64,000 bases of DNA from DATBFU01 sp035498405 (GCA_035498405.1 DATKAE010000132.1:53563-117562), one strand, 5' to 3'; positions 49,783 through 58,947 are shown, numbered from the stretch's first letter. The notes: generated from the sequence alone by a model not told the origin. Translations and numbers: made by a program.

Positions 49783-50250
49783 GTGAGCGGCCCGCCTCCC
49801 CCTGGTGTCCCTCTTGCGCCGTCCCCGATCGAGCCCGGCCGGGGTCCCGGCGGCTGCGCTCGCGGAAGTCTGGTCGGGTGCGGCGTCGCCGGGCTTCTCG
49901 TGCTGATCCTCCTGGCGGTCTTCCTGGCGTACGTGCGGCGAAAGCCCGAGACCATGACCGACCTGATGATGGGACAGATCGAAAGGAACCTCGCTCCCGA
50001 CGTGACCGGCGAGGAAAAGGAGAGGCTGAAAGCCGCCTACGCGGGCTTTCGCAGCGACCTGAAGCAGCGTCGAGTCTCGCGCGAGCCGGTCGAGCGCATG
50101 CGGGCCATCCTCTCCGGGGCGACCCGAGGCCTCATCACCCGCGAGCAGGTGCGCGACCTGACGGCGGCCTTGGAGGGGGGATCCGCGGCTTCCGGGGCCT
50201 CGGCCGGCCGCGCAGCGGTTCCGACACTCGCTCCGTCTCCGGCGCCGTGA
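49783..50250 (+). CDS. small single-helix membrane protein upstream of uvrB
   Basis: I do not recognise this 155-residue protein. It has a Pro/Gly-rich N-terminus, one transmembrane helix (GLLVLILLAVFLAYVRR, about 36-53) and a helical soluble part (MTDLMMGQIERNLAPDVTGEEKERLKAAYAGFRSDLKQRR, read in parts) followed by a Ser/Ala/Pro tail. Its stop overlaps the uvrB GTG (GTGA). TATAAG (49767-49772) lies 10 nt before GTG 49783. Confidence 0.6.
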   Translation: MSGPPPPGVPLAPSPIEPGRGPGGCARGSLVGCGVAGLLVLILLAVFLAYVRRKPETMTDLMMGQIERNLAPDVTGEEKERLKAAYAGFRSDLKQRRVSREPVERMRAILSGATRGLITREQVRDLTAALEGGSAASGASAGRAAVPTLAPSPAP

Positions 50251-52340
50251 GCCCGCGCAGCCGAACGGGACCGAGGGGACCAGTTCCGGAGACGCCGGTC
50301 CGGACGGCTTCCTTCTCCCGCCCGCCCTCGTACCTCGAGGCCCAAGCCCGCGCCGGCGGGGCGTTTCGACTGGTGACCGATTTCACGCCTCAGGGGGATC
50401 AGGCCCAGGCCGTGGATCGGCTGGTCGAGGGAATCCGGCAGGGGCGGCGGGATCAGGTCCTACTCGGCGTCACCGGTTCGGGGAAGACCTTCACGGTCGC
50501 CAAGGTGATCGAGGCGCTCAACCGCCCGACGCTGGTTCTGTCGCACAACAAGACGCTCGCGGCGCAGCTCTTCCAGGAGTTCCGCGCCTTCTTTCCCGAA
50601 AACGCCGTCGAGTACTTCGTCTCCTATTACGACTACTACCAGCCGGAAGCCTACATTCCGCAGTCGGACACCTACATCGAAAAGGAGACGTCGCGCAACG
50701 AGGAGATCGACAAGCTGCGTCTGTCCGCTTCGAAGGCGCTCTTCGAGCGCCGCGACGTCCTCGTCGTGGCCTCGGTCTCGTGCATCTATGGTTTGGGTTC
50801 TCCCGAGGCGTACTACGACATGTTGGCGTATCTCGAGGTGGGCGACCGCTCGGGGATGCCGGCGCTGATCTCTCAGCTGGTCGAGATGCAGTACGAGCGC
50901 ACGAGCCTCGATCTCGCCCGCGGGACGTTCCGGGTCCGCGGCGACGTGCTCGAGATCCATCCCGCCTATGAGGACGTGGCTGTCCGGGTGGAGTTCTTCG
51001 GCGACGAGATCGAAAAGATCACCCGGATGGATCCCTTGCGGGGAACACGGTTGGCGCGGGCGGAGCGGCTCGCGATTTATCCGCGAACCTTCTACGCGAC
51101 GCCCCGGGAGACCCTCGAACGCGCGGTCGAGACGATCAAGCGGGAGCTCGAGGAGCGGCTCGCCGAATTGAACGCACAGGGAAAGCTTCTGGAGGCCCAG
51201 CGGCTCCATCAGCGAACGATGTTCGATCTCGAAATGATCAAGGAGCTCGGCTATTGCAACGGCATCGAGAACTACTCGCGACACCTCTCGGGCCGGCTCC
51301 CGGGCCAACCGCCGCCGACGCTGCTCGACTACTTCCCCCGAGATTTCCTCCTCGTCGTCGACGAGTCACACGTCACGTTGCCCCAGGTTCGCGGCATGTA
51401 CCACGGGGATCGCTCCCGAAAGGAGGTCCTGGTCGAGTACGGCTTCCGGCTCCCGTCGGCACTGGACAACCGCCCGCTGACCTACGAGGAGTTCGAAGCG
51501 CGCAGGGGCCAGACGATCGCGATCAGCGCGACGCCGGGGGCGGAGGAGCTGACGCGAAGCGGGGGCGAGATCGTGGAGCAGGTCATTCGCCCGACGGGTC
51601 TGCTCGATCCGGTGATCACCGTGCGTCCCGTGAAGGGACAAGTGGATGACCTGCTGGGCGAGGTGCGGGCCGCGGCGGCGGCCAACGAGAGAGTCCTCGT
51701 GACGACCCTGACCAAGCGGATGGCGGAGGAGCTGACGAGCTACTTCTCCGAGGTCGGCGTGCGGTGCCGCTACCTGCACTCCGACATCGAGACCCTCGAG
51801 CGGGTCGGCATTCTGGCCGACTTCCGTCGCGGGGTATTCGACTGCCTGATCGGCATCAACCTGTTGCGGGAGGGGCTGGACCTGCCGGAGGTGGCCGTGG
51901 TGGCGATCCTGGACGCCGACAAGGAGGGCTTCCTTCGGAGTGAAACCTCGCTCATCCAGACGGCCGGGCGCGCGGCCCGTAACGTGAAGGGTCGCGTGAT
52001 CTTCTACGCCGATGCGGTGACCGATTCGATGCGCCGGGCCATCGAGGAAACGGGCCGGCGGCGGCAGATCCAGGAGGCCTACAACCGAGAGCACGGGATC
52101 GAGCCGGCCTCGATCATCAAGGAAGTCAACTCGCCGCTCGTGCGCCTGTCGAGTCTCGACTACCACGACGCCCTCGCGCCGCCGTCGCGGGAGAGCCTGC
52201 CCGACCCGGAGAGCCTACGGCGACGAATCGCCGAGCTCGAAAAGGGCATGAAGGCGGCGGCCAAGGACCTGGATTTTGAGCGAGCGGCCGCGCTGCGCGA
52301 CGAGCTGCGCGGGTTGCGCGAGCTCCAGATCTTCCGCTAG
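50247..52340 (+). CDS. uvrB: excinuclease ABC subunit B
   Basis: UvrB is the damage-verifying helicase of nucleotide excision repair. It has 697 residues from GTG 50247, about 40 longer at the N-terminus than usual; GTG 50373 would start inside the conserved FRLVTDF, so the longer form is preferred. Walker A is GVTGSGKTFT (74-83), the DNA-clamping beta-hairpin is YDYYQPEAYIPQSDTYIEK, and the helicase motifs are FLLVVDESHVTLPQ and LIGINLLREGLDLPEV with AGRAARN. The C-terminal UVR motif (LEKGMKAAAKDLDFERAAALRDEL) binds UvrC, which is encoded about 300 bp downstream. Confidence 0.97.
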   Translation: MSPRSRTGPRGPVPETPVRTASFSRPPSYLEAQARAGGAFRLVTDFTPQGDQAQAVDRLVEGIRQGRRDQVLLGVTGSGKTFTVAKVIEALNRPTLVLSHNKTLAAQLFQEFRAFFPENAVEYFVSYYDYYQPEAYIPQSDTYIEKETSRNEEIDKLRLSASKALFERRDVLVVASVSCIYGLGSPEAYYDMLAYLEVGDRSGMPALISQLVEMQYERTSLDLARGTFRVRGDVLEIHPAYEDVAVRVEFFGDEIEKITRMDPLRGTRLARAERLAIYPRTFYATPRETLERAVETIKRELEERLAELNAQGKLLEAQRLHQRTMFDLEMIKELGYCNGIENYSRHLSGRLPGQPPPTLLDYFPRDFLLVVDESHVTLPQVRGMYHGDRSRKEVLVEYGFRLPSALDNRPLTYEEFEARRGQTIAISATPGAEELTRSGGEIVEQVIRPTGLLDPVITVRPVKGQVDDLLGEVRAAAAANERVLVTTLTKRMAEELTSYFSEVGVRCRYLHSDIETLERVGILADFRRGVFDCLIGINLLREGLDLPEVAVVAILDADKEGFLRSETSLIQTAGRAARNVKGRVIFYADAVTDSMRRAIEETGRRRQIQEAYNREHGIEPASIIKEVNSPLVRLSSLDYHDALAPPSRESLPDPESLRRRIAELEKGMKAAAKDLDFERAAALRDELRGLRELQIFR

Positions 52341-52350
52341 CTGCGTTGTC

Positions 52351-52578
52351 TCACAGCCAGTGGCAGGACCGCGCGAAGCCCCCGATGATCAAGATCAGCG
52401 CGACCGCGGCAACCACCCAGACGGCCGTGCGGGCCCGGTGCGACAGCGGCTGCCGCGTGTAGAAGCCCGTTTGCCACTGCTCGATCTTGCGACCGCAGCG
52501 GGGGCAGGTCGTGTCCGTGGGACCGACCCGGGCATAGCAGTAAGGACATTCCTTCATCGTGTCGAGCGCCGAGATCAT
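52351..52578 (-). CDS. small zinc-ribbon membrane protein
   Basis: This is a 75-residue protein with a CPYC...CPRC zinc ribbon (two Cys-x2-Cys knuckles 14 residues apart) and one transmembrane helix near the C-terminus (TAVWVVAAVALILIIGGF). The function is unknown. The start may be ATG 52578 or ATG 52557, the latter directly before KECPYC. It is convergent with uvrB (10 bp) and divergent from uvrC. Confidence 0.65.
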   Translation of the reverse strand: MISALDTMKECPYCYARVGPTDTTCPRCGRKIEQWQTGFYTRQPLSHRARTAVWVVAAVALILIIGGFARSCHWL

Positions 52579-52618
52579 ACTTGAGAGAGCCTCGGCATCG
52601 TGAGACGTCGTTCGATAG

Positions 52619-52653
52619 CTGACAGCGGGGAGCTTCCCCGCTACACTGAATCC
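52619..52653 (+). promoter_or_regulatory. uvrC promoter with an inverted-repeat spacer
   Basis: CTGACA (-35, 52619-52624) and TACACT (-10, 52642-52647) are separated by exactly 17 bp. That spacer (52625-52641) consists of GCGGGGA, three bases, and TCCCCGC, a perfect 7-bp inverted repeat. GTG 52654 lies 6 nt after the -10 box and there is no ribosome binding site. The geometry indicates a leaderless, probably regulated promoter. Confidence 0.6.
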
Positions 52654-54465
52654 GTGGCGCAAGAGCGGCGTCCTCCCGAGGGCTTGCCCGACGCCCCCGG
52701 TGTCTACCTCTTTCGAGGCCCGCGGGGAAAGCTGCTCTACGTCGGGAAGGCCCTCTCGCTCAAGAAGCGCGTCGCCTCCTACTTCGTTCGGGGAGCGGAG
52801 AGCGCGAAGGTGGCCGCCCTCCTCTCCGCCTACCGGGACCTCGAGACGATCGTCACGAACACGGAACTCGAGGCCCTGCTTCTCGAAAACACGCTCATCA
52901 AGAAGCACCGGCCTCGATACAACGTCTGCCTGCGGGACGACAAGACCTATCCCTACATCAAGATCACGACCGGAGAAGCCTGGCCCCGGGCCCTCATCAC
53001 GCGCCGCGTCGAGGAAGACGGACACTCCTACTTCGGCCCCTTCTGGGGGGGGCTCGCCCGGCGTATCCTCCGGATGATCACGCGCCACTTCCTCATCCGA
53101 ACCTGCACGATCGAGATCGACGGCCGGTTGCCCCGGCCCTGCCTTTACTACGACCTGCACGCCTGCCTCGGGCCCTGCGTGGCCGGCCTGACCACGAAGG
53201 CGGCCTACGACGAGGCGGTGCAGGACGTCCTCCTGTTCCTGCAGGGGCGCAACCGAGAGCTCTCGAGCCGGCTCGAGAGCAAGATGCTCCGGGCCTCGGT
53301 GGAGGAGAACTTCGAGATGGCGGCCGCCTATCGCGACGCGCTGCGCACGGTCGCCGACGTGTCGCAGCACCAGCTCGTCCAGTCGCTCAAGGGAGAGAGC
53401 GTCGACGCCTTCGGTTTCTTCGAGGCGGGCGGCGACGTTTCCCTCTGCGTCCTGGTGATTCGGGGCGGTGTCGTGCAGGATCGGCGCGAATTCTTCTTCG
53501 AGAAATCGGAGGAGGTGGACCCGGCAGCCTTCCTGGAGGCCTTCCTCCCGCAGTTCTACGACGTCAACCCGTTCTTGCCGGAGCAGATTCATCTGCCCGT
53601 ATCGATCGACCGGCCGGAGCTGCTGGAAGAGTTTCTTGCGGCCCGGCGTCGGGCCCGCGTCCGCGTCCGAGTGCCTCGCCGGGGCGCGCCGGCGGAGCGG
53701 GTCGCCCTCGCGGCCACCAACGCGCAGGAGCGGCACCGCGTGCGCTTCCGCCGGGCGGGCGGCCCCGAGGCCCTGGCCGTGGAGCGGCTGGCGCGCGTTT
53801 TGGACCTGCCCACGCCCCCGCGCCGCATCGAGGCCTTCGACATCTCCCACCTACAGGGCACCGACAGTGTCGCGTCGTTGGTCGTATTCGAAGACGGGAG
53901 GCCCCGGAAGTCCGATTACCGGCTGTTCGGCATCGCCTCCCAGAGCCTGCTCGCGCCCGACGATTTCCGGGCCATGGGAGAGGCGATCGGGCGGCGTTAC
54001 CGCCGGCTGCGCGACGAAACCGGAAACATGCCGGACTTGGTCCTGGTCGACGGCGGCCGCGGGCAGCTCCAGGCGGCCGTGGCGGCCCTTGACCGCCTGG
54101 GACTGTCGCTTCCCACCGCGGGGCTCGCGAAACGGCAGGAGGAAATCTGGGTGCCGGACCGGCCCGACCCGATCCGCCTATCCCGCAAGGACCCGGCTCT
54201 TCAGCTCGTGCAACGCTTGCGAGACGAGGCGCATCGCTTCGCCATCTCGAGGCATCGGGGACGCCGGACTCGACGGATGCGGGAATCGAGCCTGACGGAT
54301 ATTCCGGGCATCGGTCCGACGCGGGCGCGCCGGCTGTTGTCCCGCTTCGGTTCTCTCTCGGGTCTCGCGTCGGCGGACCCGAAATCAATCGAGGAGGCCG
54401 TGGGAACGGTGGCGGCCCGAGCCATCCTCGAGTACTTCGAGCAGGGGAGGGTGCGGTCCGCATGA
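52654..54465 (+). CDS. uvrC: excinuclease ABC subunit C
   Basis: UvrC makes both incisions around a lesion marked by UvrB. It has 603 residues from GTG 52654; an open frame reaches GTG 52600, but that would lie upstream of the promoter. Features in order: GIY-YIG domain (GVYLFRGPRGKLLYVGKA), the Cys-rich segment RPCLYYDLHACLGPCVAG, the UVR motif (LRASVEENFEMAAAYRDAL), the RNase H-like nuclease domain (IEAFDISHLQGTDSVASLVVFEDGRP and LVDGGRGQLQAA) and the C-terminal helix-hairpin-helix pair (LTDIPGIGPTRARRLLSRFGSL). The stop overlaps the next gene (ATGA). Confidence 0.97.
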   Translation: MAQERRPPEGLPDAPGVYLFRGPRGKLLYVGKALSLKKRVASYFVRGAESAKVAALLSAYRDLETIVTNTELEALLLENTLIKKHRPRYNVCLRDDKTYPYIKITTGEAWPRALITRRVEEDGHSYFGPFWGGLARRILRMITRHFLIRTCTIEIDGRLPRPCLYYDLHACLGPCVAGLTTKAAYDEAVQDVLLFLQGRNRELSSRLESKMLRASVEENFEMAAAYRDALRTVADVSQHQLVQSLKGESVDAFGFFEAGGDVSLCVLVIRGGVVQDRREFFFEKSEEVDPAAFLEAFLPQFYDVNPFLPEQIHLPVSIDRPELLEEFLAARRRARVRVRVPRRGAPAERVALAATNAQERHRVRFRRAGGPEALAVERLARVLDLPTPPRRIEAFDISHLQGTDSVASLVVFEDGRPRKSDYRLFGIASQSLLAPDDFRAMGEAIGRRYRRLRDETGNMPDLVLVDGGRGQLQAAVAALDRLGLSLPTAGLAKRQEEIWVPDRPDPIRLSRKDPALQLVQRLRDEAHRFAISRHRGRRTRRMRESSLTDIPGIGPTRARRLLSRFGSLSGLASADPKSIEEAVGTVAARAILEYFEQGRVRSA

Positions 54466-56201
54466 AAAACGTATTCGAAGCCGAGGGGGAGCTCCGCGAG
54501 GTCGATCCGCTGGCAGCCCTGGTCACCTGTTGGCGACAGAAGTCCAGTGGAACGCTTCGGTTCACCCGGGGTGCGGCGGAGTCCGGGTTCGATCTGGAAG
54601 AGGGAGAGATCGTCGCGGTGACTTCATCGGATCCTCGCTTCGAGACTGCCGCCATCCTGGTTCGGGCCGGCAAGCTCGCCGCCGAGGCGGTCGAAGGACT
54701 GGCCCCTCAAGGAGGGGATGCGGCGGTTGCGGCCCTCCAAACGGGGCTGCTGACCCGACGGGAGTGGAAATGGGGCGAGAAGATCCGCGCCATCGAGGTG
54801 CTTTCCGACCTGCTTTCCTGGAACGACGGCAGCTATCGTTTCGACGCTGAGGCCCGTCCCCGGGGGGGCGAATTCCGATTGCCGGTTCCGAGGCTGCTGC
54901 TCGAGCTATTCCTCCGGTCCCGGGATCGCAGCCTGATCGATCATCAGCTCGGGGCCCCGGATCACACCTTGGTTCGTGGCGAGCAGTTCGATGCGGAGTT
55001 TCCGAACTTCGGGTTGACGGCGGATGCCGAGTCGGTTGTACGTTTGATCGATGGCCAGTCGACCGCAGCGGAGATCGCTCAGAAGGCCCCGGCGGAGGAG
55101 TTCGCCGTCCGCAAGCTTCTGGCGGCGTTAGTGACGTTGGACCTGGTGCGGAGCGTGCCTCGATCGGAGGCGGAGCCCTTCGAGTTGGCCGCGAAACCGG
55201 AGCGCGTGACCGAGCCCGCGGCCGAGGTTTCGCCGGTCGCGGTCGAGGAGCTGCCGGAACGGCAAACGGCGCGCTTCGACGTGCCTATCGAGGTATCCCC
55301 CGAGGTCGCCGAAGCCTTGCCCGCCGAGGTCGAGGTTGCTGTCGAGGTTCCGGCGCAGGAGAGCGAAGCCGTCCCCAGCGGGGACGTGCTGGAGCTGCCA
55401 GGCTCGACCTCCTCGGGTTTCGACCGGTTCGAGGCCGGGCCGCAGGAAAGGCAGTGGGAAGCCGGGCCCGCTCCGGAAACGGAGCGCCCCCGGACCACAG
55501 TTCCCGAGGCTCCGGAGCTTTTCGAAGTCGGCGGCGGAGAGCCCCCTTCGGGGCCCCGGCGAGGGGGCGTGATGGTCTGGGCTCTCGGAATCCTGGCGGC
55601 GTCGATCGTGGCGGTCTTGCTCTGGCGGGCCGTTGTCCCTTCGGCGTCGAGAAGCGCCGCAAAGCCCGAGCCGACGACCCTTCCGGCCGTCACTTTCCCG
55701 CCTCCCGTGACGGCGGCGCCGATCGAGACGAAGATCGAGCGGCCAACGGCGGCTCCTGCGACCCCGCGGCCGTTGGCGGCGAGCCCCCGTCCGCCCGAAC
55801 CCACGGCGGCTCCTCCCGCTCGCGCCCGCAAGGCGACGCCGGTGGCCGCGACGGGCGCTCCCTCGGCCGCTGCGGTCGCGCCGGCGCCGCCCGCCGCCGA
55901 GTCGCGAGAGGCCTGGGTGCGTCGAGCCGAGCGTGATCGGACCCGACTCGAATCGGATCGGCGCACGCACTACGCGATTCAGCTGGAGCTCGTCTGCGAG
56001 GTCGCTTCGCTCACCGAGGCCTGGCGTCACGACCGCGGTCAGGCGATGTGGCTGCTGCCCGTCTCTCACGAGGGGCGCAACTGTTTCCGCGTCTTTTGGG
56101 GACGCTACCCGACACTGGAAGCCGCCAAGAAGGGCAAGGCGGCCGTTCCGTCGTATTTCACGACCGCGCGCAACCACCCGGCCGTCGTCTCGGTGCGATG
56201 A
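54462..56201 (+). CDS. DUF4388-like N-terminal domain, transmembrane helix and SPOR domain
   Basis: This is a 579-residue protein of unusual composition. Residues 1-150 resemble the DUF4388/PATAN module (QKSSGTLRFTRGAAESGFDLEEGEIVAV; LSDLLSWNDGSYRFD). Residues 160-235 look like a winged-helix-type repeat (AESVVRLIDGQSTAAEIAQKAP). A Glu/Pro-rich linker leads to one transmembrane helix (about 371-388), a Pro/Ala/Thr linker, and a C-terminal SPOR-like domain (about 505-579; YAIQLELVCEVASLTEAW, FRVFWGRYPTLEAAKKG). SPOR domains bind denuded peptidoglycan, so the protein could link a cytoplasmic signal to the wall. It is translationally coupled to uvrC. Confidence 0.72.
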   Translation: MKNVFEAEGELREVDPLAALVTCWRQKSSGTLRFTRGAAESGFDLEEGEIVAVTSSDPRFETAAILVRAGKLAAEAVEGLAPQGGDAAVAALQTGLLTRREWKWGEKIRAIEVLSDLLSWNDGSYRFDAEARPRGGEFRLPVPRLLLELFLRSRDRSLIDHQLGAPDHTLVRGEQFDAEFPNFGLTADAESVVRLIDGQSTAAEIAQKAPAEEFAVRKLLAALVTLDLVRSVPRSEAEPFELAAKPERVTEPAAEVSPVAVEELPERQTARFDVPIEVSPEVAEALPAEVEVAVEVPAQESEAVPSGDVLELPGSTSSGFDRFEAGPQERQWEAGPAPETERPRTTVPEAPELFEVGGGEPPSGPRRGGVMVWALGILAASIVAVLLWRAVVPSASRSAAKPEPTTLPAVTFPPPVTAAPIETKIERPTAAPATPRPLAASPRPPEPTAAPPARARKATPVAATGAPSAAAVAPAPPAAESREAWVRRAERDRTRLESDRRTHYAIQLELVCEVASLTEAWRHDRGQAMWLLPVSHEGRNCFRVFWGRYPTLEAAKKGKAAVPSYFTTARNHPAVVSVR

Positions 56202-56241
56202 AGTCTGCTACCCTAAGGAGCAGTCTGTCTCGGAAACAGGG

Positions 56242-57870
56242 ATGAGTAGCACACAACGCGCGGCGTTCCGAGGGTTCCTCACAGAGAACCCTCTACCGCA
56301 GGTGCTTCGGCGAATCTTCCTCGAGGGGCTCAAGGGGACTCTCACGCTCGTTCGCGGCGACGAGACCCGCCACCTCTTCTTCGAGAAAGGCGAGTTGCGC
56401 ACGGCGACGTCCTCTCGAGAGGGACAGCGGATCGGAGCGTTCCTCAAGCGGCGGGGTTGGATCACCGACCAGGACTTGTCGTGGGCGCTGGAAACCGTTG
56501 CGAAGCAGGGGCGGGCGCGCCTCGGCAAGATTCTCCTGGAGAAGGGCCTGGTTTCCCGACAGGTTCTGGACGCCGAGATGCGGCGCCTGGTCGAGGAGAT
56601 CGTGTTCTCGACCTTCGAGTGGGGAGACGGCGAGTACCGTTTCCAGTCCTCGACCGGCGTGCTCGACCCCGACGTCGCCCTCACGCTTTCGACGGCGGCG
56701 ATCATCGTCGAGGGAATCCGGCGGCTCCCCGAGGCGGACGTCTTCCGGGAACGGCTGGGAGACGGAAAGCTCGTTCCCATCCTGTCGAGCGACCCGATGT
56801 CCCGCTACCAGTATCTGCCGCTGACGCCGCAGGAGGCGTACATCCTGTCTCGGATCGACGGGCGCCTGGACCTGGACTCGCTGCTGAAGATCGGAGGAAC
56901 CTCGCGGACGGCGACGGCGAAGATCGCCTATGCGCTGCTCTCTTGCGGGATCGTGGAATGGCGCAAGGAAGGCGTGGCGCCCCAGGCCGCGAGCGGGATC
57001 GAGGCCTTGAACGTCGAGGTCGCGGCGCAGGCGGCGCAGCGCACGCCGGGCCATGCGGAGCTGGTCCGAAACACTTATCGCCGGATCGACTGGCTGTCGC
57101 ACTACGAGTTGCTCGGCGTGCGTAACGACGCGCCGGTCGAGGAGATTCATCAGGCGTACTTCGAGCGCAGCCGGCTCTTCCATCCGGACCTGCGGCATCG
57201 GGAGGACCTCGCGCACTGCGAGAAGGAGCTCACGACGGTCTTCGAGCGCCTCAAGACGGCGCATGAGACGCTCTCGGAACCCGCGCGACGGGCCGAGTAC
57301 GATGCCTCGCTCGCCGCGCCGCCCGTACCCGTGGCGAACCTCGGGGAGTCGACCTCCAGCCCCCAGGCGCGCAAACAGCTCGCGGCCCAGAACTACCGCC
57401 GGGCAAGAGCCCTCATCGAGCAGAAGGACTACCACCCGGCCGTCGAGATGTTGAGAGAGGCCATCCGGTTCGTGCCGAACAACGCCGAGTACCGGTTCAC
57501 GCTGGCGCAGGTCGAACTGAAGAACACGATGTGGATCGCGCGAGGGCTCGATAACCTCAAGGAGGCCGCGCGCCTCGAGCCTCGGCGATCCCAGTACGTT
57601 CGCGAAGCCGCCGTGGCGCTCCACGAGCACGGACGCGACGAGGAGGCGGAGCCTTTTGCCCGGCGGGCCCTCGATTTGGATTCGACACCCGAGAATCAGC
57701 TTCTGCTCGACGCCGTTCTCAAGTCCATCTCGGGACCGGGCGGGGTGCGGCCCGTCGAGGAACCGCCAGTGCCGGCGCCACCCGACGCCGTCGCCGCCGA
57801 TCCTACCCTGCCTCCACGAGCCGACGACCGACCCACTCTCTTCTCGCGCCTGTTCAAGCCGCGCACTTGA
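56242..57870 (+). CDS. DUF4388 - J-domain - TPR fusion protein
   Basis: This is a 542-residue cytoplasmic protein. Residues 8-165 are a DUF4388/PATAN module (LPQVLRRIFLEGLKGTLTL; HLFFEKGELRTATS; FSTFEWGDGEYRF) with two MshEN-like 24-residue segments embedded (RIGAFLKRRGWITDQDLSWA from 63; RLGKILLEKGLVSRQVLDAE from 93), neither ending in the canonical Gln. Residues 286-355 are a J domain with the HPD triad at 314-316 (SRLFHPDLRHR), so it can probably stimulate an Hsp70. Residues 375-490 are TPR-like. It lies 40 bp after the SPOR gene. The start is ATG 56242. The stop overlaps the DUF4126 TTG start (TTGA). Confidence 0.78.
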   Translation: MSSTQRAAFRGFLTENPLPQVLRRIFLEGLKGTLTLVRGDETRHLFFEKGELRTATSSREGQRIGAFLKRRGWITDQDLSWALETVAKQGRARLGKILLEKGLVSRQVLDAEMRRLVEEIVFSTFEWGDGEYRFQSSTGVLDPDVALTLSTAAIIVEGIRRLPEADVFRERLGDGKLVPILSSDPMSRYQYLPLTPQEAYILSRIDGRLDLDSLLKIGGTSRTATAKIAYALLSCGIVEWRKEGVAPQAASGIEALNVEVAAQAAQRTPGHAELVRNTYRRIDWLSHYELLGVRNDAPVEEIHQAYFERSRLFHPDLRHREDLAHCEKELTTVFERLKTAHETLSEPARRAEYDASLAAPPVPVANLGESTSSPQARKQLAAQNYRRARALIEQKDYHPAVEMLREAIRFVPNNAEYRFTLAQVELKNTMWIARGLDNLKEAARLEPRRSQYVREAAVALHEHGRDEEAEPFARRALDLDSTPENQLLLDAVLKSISGPGGVRPVEEPPVPAPPDAVAADPTLPPRADDRPTLFSRLFKPRT

Positions 57871-58478
57871 CCCCGCTTCTGACCGGCCTGGGTCTGGCCG
57901 CGGCCGCAGGCTGGAATGCCTGGGCCGTCCTGCTCTTCTTCAACGGAGTCGTTCGCCTCCTCCCGCAGGACTTTCCGGGACCGACCGCATCGTTTCTTTC
58001 GAGCCCGCCGGTCTTGCAGATCGCGTTGGTGCTGTTCCTGGCCGAGTTCATCGTGGGCAAGATCCCCGTCGTCGATCGGCTTTGGGAGCTCGGGCAGACG
58101 CTTCTGCGGCCGCTGGCGGGCGCGCTTCTCGCTCTTGCGGCTTCGGCCGGGACGACGCCGGCCGCGCTGGCCGCCACGGCAGCCGGCGGAGCCGCTTCGA
58201 CCCTGGCGGCCCACCTGGTCAAGTCGACGACCCGATGGACCTCAACGGCCGCGACTCGCGGCTTCGCGCAGTTGGCCCTCTCGCTCGCCGAGGACGTCGT
58301 GGCGATCGTGCTCGCGATTCTGGTCTTCTTCGTGCCCTGGTTTTCGGTCGTTCTCCTGGTCGCCCTCGCCGTCTTGCTCGTGACCCATCGGGTGTCGGTC
58401 GGGCACGCCGTTCGGGTGCTCTTCCTTCGCCTGCAACATCCTCGGCGCGCCTTGCGCCAGGCCGCCCGTCGCGGTTGA
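57867..58478 (+). CDS. DUF4126-family membrane protein
   Basis: This 203-residue hydrophobic protein has about 5-6 helices. The opening GLGLAAAAGWNAWAVLLFFNGV, the segment LVLFLAEFIVGKIPVVDRLWE and the Gly/Ala-rich central part agree with DUF4126. The function is unknown. It starts at TTG 57867, overlapping the stop of the J-domain gene, so the two are translationally coupled. Confidence 0.72.
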   Translation: MTPLLTGLGLAAAAGWNAWAVLLFFNGVVRLLPQDFPGPTASFLSSPPVLQIALVLFLAEFIVGKIPVVDRLWELGQTLLRPLAGALLALAASAGTTPAALAATAAGGAASTLAAHLVKSTTRWTSTAATRGFAQLALSLAEDVVAIVLAILVFFVPWFSVVLLVALAVLLVTHRVSVGHAVRVLFLRLQHPRRALRQAARRG

Positions 58479-58500
58479 GCAATTGAGAGGTTGTTGACCC

Positions 58501-58947
58501 GTGCCCTACTTTCTCGACGGAAACAACCTCATTGGGCTCGCGCGGAATCGCTCCCGCCCGGAGCCGGAAGATCGGTCGGCCCTGATCGCCGAGCTCTGCG
58601 ACCGTTTGCGCCGCACTCGATCCCGCGCCGTTCTTTTCTTCGACGGCGAGGTCCCCGGTGGGGGAACGGCTCTCGGCGGCCTTCTGATCCGGTGCTCGGG
58701 CCGGGAGACGGCGGACGAACTGATCTTGAGGGAGATTTCCCGCGCGCGCACGCCGGGCGAGATCATCCTCGTGACTGCGGACAGAGATCTGGCCCGCCGA
58801 GCCCACGACGCAGGAGCCAAGACGCTCGCACCCAGAGCCTTCTGGGCTCGCTTCGGAACCGGCAGGCGACCCGCGGCGGAGGATTCGGAAAGAATTGACG
58901 CCGACGAGTGGATCCGCTTCTTCGAGGACGACCGGAACCGTCTCTAG
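58501..58947 (+). CDS. NYN-domain (YacP/Rae1-like) ribonuclease
   Basis: This 148-residue protein has a PIN-like NYN fold. Conserved acidic residues are visible: FLDGNNLIG at the front, VLFFDGEVPGGGTALGG, SGRETADELILREI, and VTADRDLARRAHDAGAKTL. Such proteins are metal-dependent RNases; Rae1 of Bacillus cleaves mRNA in the ribosome, but the role here is not shown. The GTG start at 58501 has no clear ribosome binding site. It lies directly upstream of rnpB. Confidence 0.8.
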   Translation: MPYFLDGNNLIGLARNRSRPEPEDRSALIAELCDRLRRTRSRAVLFFDGEVPGGGTALGGLLIRCSGRETADELILREISRARTPGEIILVTADRDLARRAHDAGAKTLAPRAFWARFGTGRRPAAEDSERIDADEWIRFFEDDRNRL

